Part shown: piece after piece, positions 25,147 through 33,377 of the stretch
Position numbering within the stretch: the first letter of the stretch is position 1
How the letters are laid out: each line of letters starts with the position of its first letter
NCBI GenBank assembly: GCA_050015455.1
Contig: JBEKBJ010000017.1
Coordinates: 1 to 64,000 of the forward strand
Source of the DNA: JAGDMS01 sp050015455
Lineage (GTDB): Bacteria; Desulfobacterota; Binatia; HRBIN30
Direction: 5' to 3'
Length of the DNA stretch: 64,000 bases
The notes under the pieces: generated by a model
The model's database searches: none
The model's input: the letters and a program-made list of their open reading frames with translations, nothing else
What the model was told of the DNA's origin: nothing
Translations under genes and position numbers: made by a program

Positions 25147-26067
25147 ATGATCAGTGATGCAATCAGGCAGAAATTGAAGTACGTCAAGGTCTCCGATCCC
25201 GACATCGGTCTCGAGCGTTTTCCCGATTTTCTCATCGTCGGCCCGCAGCGCACCGGCACGACGTGGCTGCACGCCCACCTACGCTACCATCCGGAGATCA
25301 TGTTGGCCGAGCCCAAGGAACTTTTCTTCTTCAGCAGCTTGAAGACACCCGATAGCCGGCGGTTCCGCTCGAACGAACTGGCGCATTACCTGCAGTTTTT
25401 CCGCGAGCCACTGTGGCGCGTGGCGCTGCACCACGCGATCAGCCTGTGGCGTTACCGCCAGCTGTACCGGCCCAAGATCCGCGGCGAAGCCACCGCAAGC
25501 TACGCGGCGCTGGATCGCGACATCATCGCCGAGATCAGCGCGCTCAAGCCCGACCTCAAAGTTATCCTGATGATCCGCGATCCGGTGGAGCGAGCGTGGT
25601 CGCACGCCAAGAAGGATCTCGTGCGCAACCGCCGGCGTCGATTCGAGGATGTCGCCCCGAACGAGTTCGAGCAATTCTTCACCGATCCATATCAGCGCCA
25701 GTGTGCGCGCGTCACGGAGAATATCGACAACTGGGCAGCGTTCCTGCAGAGGGGTCACCTGCTGGTGGGTTTGTTCGACGACATCGACGTCCGGCCCGAG
25801 GCGCTGCTGCTGGCAGTCATGGACTTCCTAGGCGTGCGCAGCGACCAGCGCTACATCAGCCCTGAAGTGCGCGAGCGGGTGAATCCTACGGCAGCGAGCA
25901 AGATCCCGGATCGTTACCGGCGTTTTCTCGACGAGTTGCTGCATGACGATCTGACCCGGCTACGAGAGCGCCTCGGGTTATCGTGGTCGCCAGAAGCCAG
26001 CGACCCGCTCGACCGCCCGCCAGCTGCCCGGGACGAGCGCTTCATTCTGCCGCTCCATGAGCGCTAG
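25147..26067 (+). CDS. Sulfotransferase-domain protein
   Basis: 306 aa from the ATG at 25147. The N-terminal LIVGPQRTGTTWLHAHL (30-46) is the PAPS 5'-phosphosulfate loop. LKPDLKVILMIRDPVERAWS is the typical 3'-phosphate-binding strand and helix with the conserved Arg and Ser. HLLVGLFDDIDVRPEALLLA and VNPTAASKIP mark the C-terminal part. It likely transfers sulfate to a carbohydrate or other hydroxyl acceptor, releasing the 3',5'-ADP that CysQ (2081-2872) would recycle. The longer frame to 24967 is not family-like. Confidence 0.85.
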   Translation: MISDAIRQKLKYVKVSDPDIGLERFPDFLIVGPQRTGTTWLHAHLRYHPEIMLAEPKELFFFSSLKTPDSRRFRSNELAHYLQFFREPLWRVALHHAISLWRYRQLYRPKIRGEATASYAALDRDIIAEISALKPDLKVILMIRDPVERAWSHAKKDLVRNRRRRFEDVAPNEFEQFFTDPYQRQCARVTENIDNWAAFLQRGHLLVGLFDDIDVRPEALLLAVMDFLGVRSDQRYISPEVRERVNPTAASKIPDRYRRFLDELLHDDLTRLRERLGLSWSPEASDPLDRPPAARDERFILPLHER

Positions 26068-26601
26068 AAAGAGTTGCTTGATTGATGCCTTGCAAGGGGC
26101 CCATCCTCTAGGCCTGCAAAGCGTTTCTCATCGAACATCCTTTCTCCGAGCAGGCCAGCTACTTCCGGCTATCTTCGCAATTGCCTTGGCGCATTTGCAT
26201 CGGCTCGGTCTACCTGGTACTAATGACGTTAGAAGCTGCTGCGGCTGGGCTTCTGGGGCTCAACACCTACCAAAGGATTTTCGTAGAAGAGATAATCAAA
26301 TCCTGGCGGTTTTCCTGCCTCCGAGAAGTCCCTGGCTTGCGATTCATCGTAGAGAGAGAATGCAGTTCTGGCGTCTTTCTTGCGTGTCCTTGGTTTGCGG
26401 TTTATAGTAGGAGAGGTTTATAGTAGAATACGTAATGCAGTTACGGGGCGCTTCTTACGCGCGCGAATTTCCTGGTCTGCGGTTCCGGCGGCCGGGAAGC
26501 ATGCGTATGTGCGCAACCTATTTACTGAAAGCACGGGTGGCGTCTGACGGCAAGTAAGGGACCTGTCGAAATCAGCCGCGCGCATCCGCAGGAGTCTAAA
26601 C
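26068..26601. other. 530-bp gap upstream of the kor operon
   Basis: No gene is supported. It is AT-richer than its neighbours and carries degenerate copies of CCTGG-YTTGCGRTT near 26332, 26390 and 26472. Two GTTTATAGTAG copies lie close together near 26399 and 26415. It probably holds the kor promoter. Confidence 0.35.
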
Positions 26602-26877
26602 GTGACTGAGACAGAGGTCGAAAAGAAAACCAAGAAAGTCTATGGCGAGGTCTACATCGACCGCGAGCGCTGCAAGGGCTGTTCGTTCTGTGTCGAGTTC
26701 TGCCCGGCGCACTGCCTGGAGTTGGACAAAGCATACAACTCCAAGGGCTATCATCCGCCGGTGCTGGCGCGGCCCGACGACTGCAACGGCTGCGACCTGT
26801 GCGGCCTGTACTGCCCTGACTTCAGCATCTTTGCGGTGATGCTCAAGGCCAAGAAAAACGGACGAGGGGTTTCGTGA
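26602..26877 (+). CDS. korD: 2-oxoacid:ferredoxin oxidoreductase delta subunit (2x[4Fe-4S])
   Basis: A 91-aa ferredoxin-like subunit with two cluster motifs: CKGCSFCVEFCP and CNGCDLCGLYCP. It carries electrons from the thiamine enzyme to ferredoxin. The GTG start at 26602 has GGAG seven bases upstream. It opens a four-gene operon with alpha, beta and gamma subunits, each separated by at most 12 bp. Confidence 0.88.
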   Translation: MTETEVEKKTKKVYGEVYIDRERCKGCSFCVEFCPAHCLELDKAYNSKGYHPPVLARPDDCNGCDLCGLYCPDFSIFAVMLKAKKNGRGVS

Positions 26878-28043
26878 TGCATGCAGATCCAAGCGGCGTT
26901 TTGACTGGCCAACATTATCTCGATGGCAATCATGCGGCATGTGAAGGTGCGCTGGCGGCCGGCTGCCGGTTCGCTGCCGGTTATCCGATAACCCCGTCGA
27001 CCGAGATTGTGGAGCGTGCGGCCGCACGTTTTCCGTTTATGGGCGGCATGTTTATCCAGATGGAGGACGAGATCGCCGCCTCGATCGCGATTCAAGGCGC
27101 AGTGTGGGCCGGCAAGAAAGCCATGACAGTGACCAGCGGTCCGGGTTTCTCGCTGATGATGGAGCACATTGGCCTGGCGGCCATAACCGAGACCCCGTGC
27201 GTGTTTTTCAACGTGCAGCGCGGCGGACCGTCGACCGGCCTGCCCACGCTTCCCGGCCAAGCCGACATGATGCAGGCGCGCTGGGGCTCGCATGGCGATT
27301 ACGAGATCATCGCTCTGTCTCCGCAGTCGCCGCAGGAGTGTTTCAACATCGCAATCGATGCTTTCAACCTTGCCGAGCAATGGCGGGTGCCGGTGCTGGT
27401 GATGATGGACGAGTGCGTCGGCCACATGACTGAGCGAGTCATCATCCCGAAGGCCGAGACCATTGCGGTGACGGAAAGGCGCTGGACCAAGAAAAAGCCC
27501 AGCGACTACAAACCGTTCGAGGCGGGTCCCGATCTGGTTCCCGACATGGCCAAGGCCGGCGACGGCTATCATCTCTTTGTCACCGGTTTGACCCACGACG
27601 AGCGCGGGTACCCGGTGATGAATTGGCAGGCGCAGGAAAAACTGGTTCACCGCCTGGTCAACAAGATCCGCCTCTCCACCGAAAAGATCATTCGCTTTGA
27701 GGAAGAAGACATCGAAGGCGCAGATGTGGTGGTCGTGTCTTACGGCATCACCGCGAGGGTGGCCCGACGCGGCGCAGAGCTGGCGCGCCAAAAGGGCGTG
27801 AAAGTCGGCATGCTGCGACTGGTCGTGGTTTGGCCGTTTCCGGAAAAGCGTATCCTCGAGTTGGCCTCGAAGGTCCAGGCCTTGGTGGTCCCGGAGATGA
27901 ACTACGGACAGATGGTGCTGGAAGTCGAGCGCGCTGCGCACGGCAAGACGAACGTCGTCTGCGTACCCCACGGCGGCGGCGAAGTGCACGACCCCGAGGT
28001 CATTGCCGAGGCGATCATTCGCGCCGCCAAACAACGGAGCTAA
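26874..28043 (+). CDS. korA: 2-oxoglutarate/2-oxoacid:ferredoxin oxidoreductase alpha subunit
   Basis: A 389-aa alpha subunit. GYPITPSTEIVE is the conserved N-terminal CoA/TPP-interface motif, followed by QMEDEIAASIAIQGAVWAGK. GPGFSLMMEHIGLA, TGLPTLPGQADMMQ and WRVPVLVMMDECVGHM are typical of the KorA/VorA group. It overlaps korD by four bases; either the GTG at 26874 or the ATG at 26877 may be used. The substrate is probably 2-oxoglutarate, but 2-oxoisovalerate-type enzymes share these motifs. Confidence 0.88.
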   Translation: MMHADPSGVLTGQHYLDGNHAACEGALAAGCRFAAGYPITPSTEIVERAAARFPFMGGMFIQMEDEIAASIAIQGAVWAGKKAMTVTSGPGFSLMMEHIGLAAITETPCVFFNVQRGGPSTGLPTLPGQADMMQARWGSHGDYEIIALSPQSPQECFNIAIDAFNLAEQWRVPVLVMMDECVGHMTERVIIPKAETIAVTERRWTKKKPSDYKPFEAGPDLVPDMAKAGDGYHLFVTGLTHDERGYPVMNWQAQEKLVHRLVNKIRLSTEKIIRFEEEDIEGADVVVVSYGITARVARRGAELARQKGVKVGMLRLVVVWPFPEKRILELASKVQALVVPEMNYGQMVLEVERAAHGKTNVVCVPHGGGEVHDPEVIAEAIIRAAKQRS

Positions 28044-28055
28044 GCGAGGCACGTC

Positions 28056-28955
28056 ATGGCCAACGAAGCTGAAAATCCTGTCAACCCATATTTGCGCATG
28101 GACCGCATGCCGAGCATTTGGTGCCCGGGGTGCGGCATCGGCACGAGCGTCAACTGCTTCGCTCGTGCGATTACCCAGTCCAAGGTCGATGTTAAAAAGC
28201 TATCGATCGTCTCGGGCATCGGCTGCACCGGCCGCGTGTCGGGTTACCTCAATTTCGATTCGTTCCACACCACGCACGGGCGGCCCATCGCCTTTGCCAC
28301 GGGTCTCAAGTTGGCCAATCCCGAGTTGCACGTCGTCGTCTATTCCGGCGAGGGCGACCTGATTGCCATCGGCGGCAACCATTTCATCCATGCGGCCCGT
28401 CGCAACGTGGACATATTGGTGGTGTGCGTTAACAACTTCGTCTATGGCATGACCGGTGGCCAGGTGAGTCCGACCTCGCCTTCGCCGGCGAGCTTCACGA
28501 CTGCACCTTACGGGCAGTTTGAAGAGCCCTTCAATCTTCCCTATCTGGCCGACTCCTGCGGGGCCGTGTACGTGGCGCGTTGGACGACCTTTCACGTTCG
28601 CCAGATCGCCAAAAGCATGCGCGACGCCTTTGGCAAGAAGGGCTTTCGCTTCATCGAGATCGTTGCGCCGTGCCCCACGCTCTATCAGCGCCGCAACAGG
28701 CTCGGGGACGGTCTGGATGCGATGCGGTACTACAAAGAAAAATCGGTCATCAAGAATGGCGCCGAAACCAAGAGCCTCAGGATTGACTTTCAATCAGAGA
28801 TCACGGTCGGGACTTTTGTCGACCGCGAGCGGCCGACCTTCCTTGAGGCGATGAATGACCGCTTCCAAAAGGCCCTAGGCAACAAGTATGTGCCGTATCC
28901 GCTGGGACCGAACCATGAGCTAAAGAGCCAACCCCGGGCGCAGGCCAGCGCCTAA
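28056..28955 (+). CDS. korB: 2-oxoacid:ferredoxin oxidoreductase beta subunit (TPP-binding)
   Basis: A 299-aa beta subunit. WCPGCGIGTSVNCF carries cluster or structural cysteines. SGEGDLIAIGGNHFIHAARR is the thiamine-diphosphate region, with Glu in place of the more common Asp in GDG, and NNFVYGMTGGQ completes the metal site. It catalyses decarboxylation and acyl transfer to CoA with korA. The ATG at 28056 follows korA by 12 bp. The D-to-E change is conservative and probably tolerated. Confidence 0.88.
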   Translation: MANEAENPVNPYLRMDRMPSIWCPGCGIGTSVNCFARAITQSKVDVKKLSIVSGIGCTGRVSGYLNFDSFHTTHGRPIAFATGLKLANPELHVVVYSGEGDLIAIGGNHFIHAARRNVDILVVCVNNFVYGMTGGQVSPTSPSPASFTTAPYGQFEEPFNLPYLADSCGAVYVARWTTFHVRQIAKSMRDAFGKKGFRFIEIVAPCPTLYQRRNRLGDGLDAMRYYKEKSVIKNGAETKSLRIDFQSEITVGTFVDRERPTFLEAMNDRFQKALGNKYVPYPLGPNHELKSQPRAQASA

Positions 28956-28967
28956 CAGGAGACAGTC

Positions 28968-29513
28968 ATGGCAGTCACGGAAATCAAACTGGGAGGACTT
29001 GGCGGCCAAGGCGTCATCCTTGCCGGGGTCATTGTCGGTAAAGCCGCGGCGCTTTTTGACCACAAAGAAGCCACGCTGACGCAAGCGTTCGGACCTGAAG
29101 CCCGTGGCAGTAGCTGTAGCGCCCAAGTCGTGGTGTCTGACGATGCGATTCTCTACCCCTATGTGACGCGACCGAACGTCATGGTCTTGATGTCGCAGGA
29201 CGCCTACACGCGTTTCTCGCCTGAAGTGGCACAAGGGGGCACTCTCATCATTGAGGAAGAGCTGGTCGAGCCGGGCTCTGTGCCCAACGGCGCCAAGGTG
29301 TTCAAGATCCCGGCAACCCGCATCGCCGAAGAGCTGGGCAGGCGCATGATCCTGAACATCGTCATGGTGGGTTTCTTTGCCGCCGTTACCAAGCTGGTCA
29401 GCGTCGAGGCCATGCGCAAAGCAGTTGAGGACTCGGTGCCGAAAGGCACGACCGACTTAAATCTCAAGGCATTTGAACGTGGGTACGAGTGGGGACAGAA
29501 AGTCCTGAACTGA
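28968..29513 (+). CDS. korC: 2-oxoacid:ferredoxin oxidoreductase gamma subunit
   Basis: A 181-aa gamma subunit with GGLGGQGVILAGVIVGKAAA, QAFGPEARGSSCSAQVVVSD and a Rossmann-like remainder. It completes the korDABC operon; AGGAG precedes its ATG. A hairpin follows at 29549-29580 and may end the transcript before glmU. Confidence 0.88.
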   Translation: MAVTEIKLGGLGGQGVILAGVIVGKAAALFDHKEATLTQAFGPEARGSSCSAQVVVSDDAILYPYVTRPNVMVLMSQDAYTRFSPEVAQGGTLIIEEELVEPGSVPNGAKVFKIPATRIAEELGRRMILNIVMVGFFAAVTKLVSVEAMRKAVEDSVPKGTTDLNLKAFERGYEWGQKVLN

Positions 29514-29548
29514 CCTGACCTGATCGAGAAGCGGTATTCACCAGAGGG

Positions 29549-29580
29549 GAGGATGCTACGCCCCAGTCATACGCATCCTC
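29549..29580 (+). terminator. Hairpin downstream of korC
   Basis: GAGGATGC (29549-29556) and GCATCCTC (29573-29580) form an 8-bp stem, extendable by one G-U and one G-C, around a 16-base loop. No T-tract follows, so it is a weak or factor-aided terminator at best. Confidence 0.35.
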
Positions 29581-29627
29581 TCGCGCCCCTAGGGAACTCG
29601 TGCCTGCGGTGCCTGCCGGAGTGCGCG

Positions 29628-29655
29628 TTGACCAGTAGACCGTCCCCGGTATAAT
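29628..29655 (+). promoter_or_regulatory. Strong sigma-70 promoter abutting the glmU start
   Basis: TTGACC (29628-29633) and a perfect TATAAT (29650-29655) are 16 bp apart. Transcription would begin near 29662, two bases before the glmU TTG codon, implying an almost leaderless message. An in-frame TAA at 29652-29654 rules out a longer N-terminus. Confidence 0.65.
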
Positions 29656-29663
29656 TCGAACGC

Positions 29664-31109
29664 TTGACTACTCAACGATCAGTTGCGGCAATCGTGTTGG
29701 CCGCTGGCCTCGGCACGCGTATGAAGTCGGCCCGGGCCAAGGTGCTGCACCATCTGGCGGGCAAGCCGTTGATTGCGTATCCGCTGGCGGCGCTGCGTCA
29801 CGTCGGCATCGATCCGATCGTGGTAGTGGTTGGCTATCAGGCGGATGCGGTGCGTGCCGCCTGCGCCCCATACGAGGCACGCTTCGCCGTACAAGCGGAA
29901 CAGAAGGGCACCGGCGACGCGGCGCGGACGGCGCACGCGGCGTTGGAGGCTTTCACCGGTGATGTCGTCCTTGTCTACGGCGACTTGCCGTTTTTGCGTG
30001 CCGAGACCTTTGAACGGCTCATTACAGCGCATCAGGCCACGGGTGCGGCCGTGTCACTGCTGACGGAGACCGTGGATGCGCCCGCCGATTTCGGCCGCAT
30101 TGTGCGTGACGAGGCCGGCCGCGTCTCGCAGATCGTTGAGTATCGTGACGCGACCGAAGCACAGCGCCGCATTCGCGAGATCAACGTCGGCGTCTACTGC
30201 GCCGACACCGGTTTCTTGTTCCACGCCTTGCAGCAGCTACAGCCAGCGAACAAGCAACGCGAGCTGTACCTGACGGACATCATCGCGTTGGCCTATGACG
30301 AAGGGGCACGGATTGCCGACGCACCAGCGACAGCCGGGGAGGGCGCGCAGATCAGCTCGCGCGTAGACCTCGCCGCACGGGAGAAGACCTTGAAAGACGA
30401 AATCAATCGCAAGTGGATGGAAGCCGGCGTCACCCTGGAAGATCCCGCCACCGCGTACATCGGCCCCGACGTCGTCATCGGTCGTGACACGATCGTCGGA
30501 CCGAACGTCATCCTGCGCGGCACGACCCGCATCGGCGAAGCCTGCCGGCTGGATGGGACGGCGCTGATCACCGACTCCACCATCGCCGACCGCGTGCACA
30601 TCAAGCTCAGTGTCGTCATGACTGAAGTGACGGTTGCGGACGATGTTCAGGTCGGCCCGTTTGCGCAGCTACGGCCAGGCACGCATCTGGCCGCCCGCGT
30701 GCATGTCGGCGATTTCGTGGAAACGAAGAATGCGCGCATCGGCGCCGGCACCAAGGCTATGCATCTAGCCTACCTCGGCGACACCGAAATCGGTGAAGAG
30801 GCAAACATCGGTGCCGGCACGATCACCTGCAATTACGACGGCTTTCAGAAGCATCGCACCGTCATCGGCAGCCGCGTCCAGGTGGGCAGCGACTCGCAGT
30901 TGGTGGCGCCGGTCGTCGTCGGCGATGACGCCTACCTCGCGACCGGCACGACGGTGAGGAAAAACGTCCCGCCGGGTGCGCTGGTGTTTAATCCGAGGCG
31001 ACAGTTACACCGCGAAGGCTGGGTGGCCGCGCGGCGGGCGCGCGCAGCGGCGGGAACCAGCGAGGAGGCCAAAGGCCAAGGCCCAAAAGTCCAAAGGCGA
31101 ACAGAATAG
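29664..31109 (+). CDS. glmU: Bifunctional N-acetylglucosamine-1-phosphate uridyltransferase / glucosamine-1-phosphate acetyltransferase
   Basis: 481 aa, slightly longer than usual (about 455) because of a polar C-terminal tail. The N-terminal pyrophosphorylase has VLAAGLGTRMKSARAKVLHH and YGDLPFL. The C-terminal left-handed beta-helix has repeated hexapeptides (IGPDVVIGRDTIVGPNVIL), LRPGTHLAARVHVGDFVETK, and GAGTITCNYDGFQKHRT. It makes UDP-GlcNAc for peptidoglycan and lipopolysaccharide. The start is TTG at 29664: the GLGTRM loop must be included and a stop lies just upstream in frame. No ribosome site precedes it. Confidence 0.92.
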   Translation: MTTQRSVAAIVLAAGLGTRMKSARAKVLHHLAGKPLIAYPLAALRHVGIDPIVVVVGYQADAVRAACAPYEARFAVQAEQKGTGDAARTAHAALEAFTGDVVLVYGDLPFLRAETFERLITAHQATGAAVSLLTETVDAPADFGRIVRDEAGRVSQIVEYRDATEAQRRIREINVGVYCADTGFLFHALQQLQPANKQRELYLTDIIALAYDEGARIADAPATAGEGAQISSRVDLAAREKTLKDEINRKWMEAGVTLEDPATAYIGPDVVIGRDTIVGPNVILRGTTRIGEACRLDGTALITDSTIADRVHIKLSVVMTEVTVADDVQVGPFAQLRPGTHLAARVHVGDFVETKNARIGAGTKAMHLAYLGDTEIGEEANIGAGTITCNYDGFQKHRTVIGSRVQVGSDSQLVAPVVVGDDAYLATGTTVRKNVPPGALVFNPRRQLHREGWVAARRARAAAGTSEEAKGQGPKVQRRTE

Positions 31110-31139
31110 CCGGAGCTTGCGCGCCCGCACGGCCGGCGC

Positions 31140-31158
31140 GCCGCCAGAAGAAGGCGGC
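31140..31158. terminator. Hairpin between convergent glmU and porB
   Basis: GCCGCC, loop AGAAGAA, GGCGGC forms a 6-bp GC stem in the 89-bp gap between two convergent gene ends. There is no T-tract on either side. Confidence 0.35.
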
Positions 31159-31198
31159 TCCTCAGGGCGAACACGTAGCGGCGCAGCATGCGGCGCGC

Positions 31199-32170
31199 CT
31201 ACGCCGCCTGCCCTTCCGCTTTCACCCAATACCGGTCGACGTCGTCCTGCAATTGCCGCAGGATTTCATCCTGCCGAACGGGCTGAAACAGATGCTGGTA
31301 GCGCCTTTGCCGCTGCAAGTAATCCGCCACCGGGTGGAAGCGCAGCCGCACCGTGTGCACGATCTCGCCGTCGCGCATTTCCTTGAGCGGCCACACGCCG
31401 GTGTCGACGGCGAGCTTTGCCACCTCGACGGATTCGGCCGGCTCCACGCCCCAGCCGGGCGGGCATGGCGATAGACTGATGAAGAGTTTCGGTCCGCGCA
31501 CTCGCCCGGCGCGCACTACTTTATCCATCAGGTCGAGCGGATAGGCGGGGGAAACCGTCGCCACAAACGCCGGACCCTGTGCTTGCCAGAGCTTAAATAG
31601 GTCCTGCTTTTGCGTCTGCGTCCCCGCCGATGTGGCACGAGTGACCGGCGTGGTGGCCGTGTGTGAACCGAGCGGCGGTGCCGGCGACATCTGGAATCCG
31701 GTGTTGCCGAAGGCTTCGTTGTCGTAACAGAAGTAGTAGAAGTCGAGCCCGCGGTGAATCGCAGCCAGCGTTGCCTGCAAGCCGATGCCATACGCCGCGC
31801 CGCCGCTGGTGACGACCACAACCCTCAGGTCCTCCTCTTTTGACAGCCTGCCCTTTGCAATCAAGAGGTCGAGGGCGTCGCGAATGCCCTGCGCGCCGGC
31901 GGGTGCGGCGGCCATGGCGGTGTAGAGCCAGGAGGAGTGGAAAGGCGTAAAGGGGAAGACCGCCAGTAAGGTCAGACAACCGGCGGCATTGACGAAGACG
32001 ACGTTCGGGCCGAGCGCCTTGTGAAACAATCGCAAAGCCAGCAAGCCGCCGCAGCCGGCGCACAGCCCTATGCCGCCGCCCAGGTACTCCTCAGGTGGGA
32101 TGTCCTTGATGCTCTTATAGATCTCGCGACGAATGCGCATGCTAGTCCGACGACCGGTTAGGCACCCCAT
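31199..32170 (-). CDS. Pyruvate-type ferredoxin oxidoreductase beta subunit, atypical TPP motif
   Basis: A 323-aa PorB homologue. LCAGCGGLLALRLF, NAAGCLTLLAVFP and SLSPCPPGWG supply the four cluster cysteines expected in this subunit. DNEAFGNTGFQMS is the second half of the thiamine-diphosphate site. The first half, normally AGDGGTYDIGLQ, reads TSGGAAYGIGLQ here, so the metal-binding aspartate and a second Asp are Gly. The DNA reads cleanly with no frameshift. Either cofactor binding differs or the enzyme is specialised. It ends the porGD-porA-porB operon, overlapping porA by 29 bases. Confidence 0.75.
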   Translation of the reverse strand: MGCLTGRRTSMRIRREIYKSIKDIPPEEYLGGGIGLCAGCGGLLALRLFHKALGPNVVFVNAAGCLTLLAVFPFTPFHSSWLYTAMAAAPAGAQGIRDALDLLIAKGRLSKEEDLRVVVVTSGGAAYGIGLQATLAAIHRGLDFYYFCYDNEAFGNTGFQMSPAPPLGSHTATTPVTRATSAGTQTQKQDLFKLWQAQGPAFVATVSPAYPLDLMDKVVRAGRVRGPKLFISLSPCPPGWGVEPAESVEVAKLAVDTGVWPLKEMRDGEIVHTVRLRFHPVADYLQRQRRYQHLFQPVRQDEILRQLQDDVDRYWVKAEGQAA

Positions 32171-33377
32171 GCTGGGCGATGCGCAGCATCTCCATCATCT
32201 GGCGATACTCGGAATCCGAGTAGAGCAACATCGGCTCGGACGGACCGCCTTCACCTTCAGCGGCATGCAGCGCCGCCATGATGGTATCGAACTCCTCGCT
32301 GCGAAAACGCCGCCCCCCGAGGCCGCCGATGAAAGAAAGCAGTGGCGGTGCCGGCCCGCCCCGCAAGGCACTCGCCACCTCGCTGAACAGGATGCCACCC
32401 TTGCCGATCGAGATGTTCTGATCGATCACAGCGACGGCGCGGCGGCCCCCGAGGAGCCATTCGAGCTCCTGTGCGGGGAACGGACGGATCAGCCGCAAGC
32501 GCAGCAGGCCAACCTTCTCGCCGCGGGCGCGCAAACGACCCACTTCATCTTTGCCCACCCCGCTGAACGAGTTCGACATGACGATAACCCACTCGGCATC
32601 GTCCAGCCGATAGCTTTCGACCGCGCCGTAGCAACGGCCGAAATGGCGGCAGAACTCGCCGGTTATGGCATCGTGGACGCTCAGCGCCACCTCGGCCGAT
32701 CGCTGCATCTGGTACTTGAAGAAGCTGTAGCCGCTGCCCCCGAGGACCGCGACGCCCTGCGCCATAGCATGCGAAGCGGAGAACCCCTGCGTGGGCTTAT
32801 AGGCGGGAAGGAACTCGCGCACCGCCTCCACTGAGGGGACATCGACCGGCTCGCGCGTAAAGGAGAGATAAAAGCCTTCGAGGTTCACCAGGACCGGGAG
32901 TTGCACATCGGCATGCTCGGCGAGCCTATAGGCCATGAGGACCGAGTCCAGCACCTCCTGACAGGTGTCGGTGTGGATCTGCAGGAACCCGCTGTCCCGT
33001 GCCGCCAGGATCTCGTTTTGGTCCGGTTCGAGCGTGACGGGCGCGGAGAGCGTGCGTGACACGTTGAGCAGGACCAATGGCACCCGCCATCCGGCGATGG
33101 TGTAGAGCATCTCGAAGCCATACACGAGCCCCTGGCTTGAGGAGGCGGTGAACACCCGTGCCCCAGTGGCCGCTGCCGCGCCCGCTGCCGTCAGCATCGA
33201 CTGCTCAGAGTCCATGGCCACCATGCGGGCCGCCAGCTCGCCGTCTCCGCTCCACTGCGCCAAGGCCTCGATGACCTCGGTCTGCGGCGTGATAGTACAC
33301 ACGGGGATATAATCGACTTCAGCGAGCCGCGCTCCCCACGCCGCCGCCGCGTTGCCGGTGAGAAGCTCACGTGTCAT
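32142..33377 (-). CDS. Pyruvate-type ferredoxin oxidoreductase alpha subunit
   Basis: A 411-aa PorA homologue. TITPQTEVIEALAQW is the conserved N-terminal motif, AMDSEQSMLTAAGAAAATGA corresponds to the usual ESEHS segment, and SSSQGLVYGFEML and LEPDQNEILAARDSGFLQ are typical. VGLLRLRLIRPFPAQEL and AVAVIDQNISIGKGGILF form the C-terminal domain. It overlaps the fused gamma-delta gene by four bases, so expression is coupled. It is clearly a different lineage from korA in this window. Confidence 0.85.
   Translation of the reverse strand: MTRELLTGNAAAAWGARLAEVDYIPVCTITPQTEVIEALAQWSGDGELAARMVAMDSEQSMLTAAGAAAATGARVFTASSSQGLVYGFEMLYTIAGWRVPLVLLNVSRTLSAPVTLEPDQNEILAARDSGFLQIHTDTCQEVLDSVLMAYRLAEHADVQLPVLVNLEGFYLSFTREPVDVPSVEAVREFLPAYKPTQGFSASHAMAQGVAVLGGSGYSFFKYQMQRSAEVALSVHDAITGEFCRHFGRCYGAVESYRLDDAEWVIVMSNSFSGVGKDEVGRLRARGEKVGLLRLRLIRPFPAQELEWLLGGRRAVAVIDQNISIGKGGILFSEVASALRGGPAPPLLSFIGGLGGRRFRSEEFDTIMAALHAAEGEGGPSEPMLLYSDSEYRQMMEMLRIAQHGVPNRSSD

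Noticed and set aside
26751..28052. 433-aa minus-strand frame opposite korA
   Set aside because: Antisense shadow of a gene with clear KorA motifs; no start signal and His/Arg-rich composition.
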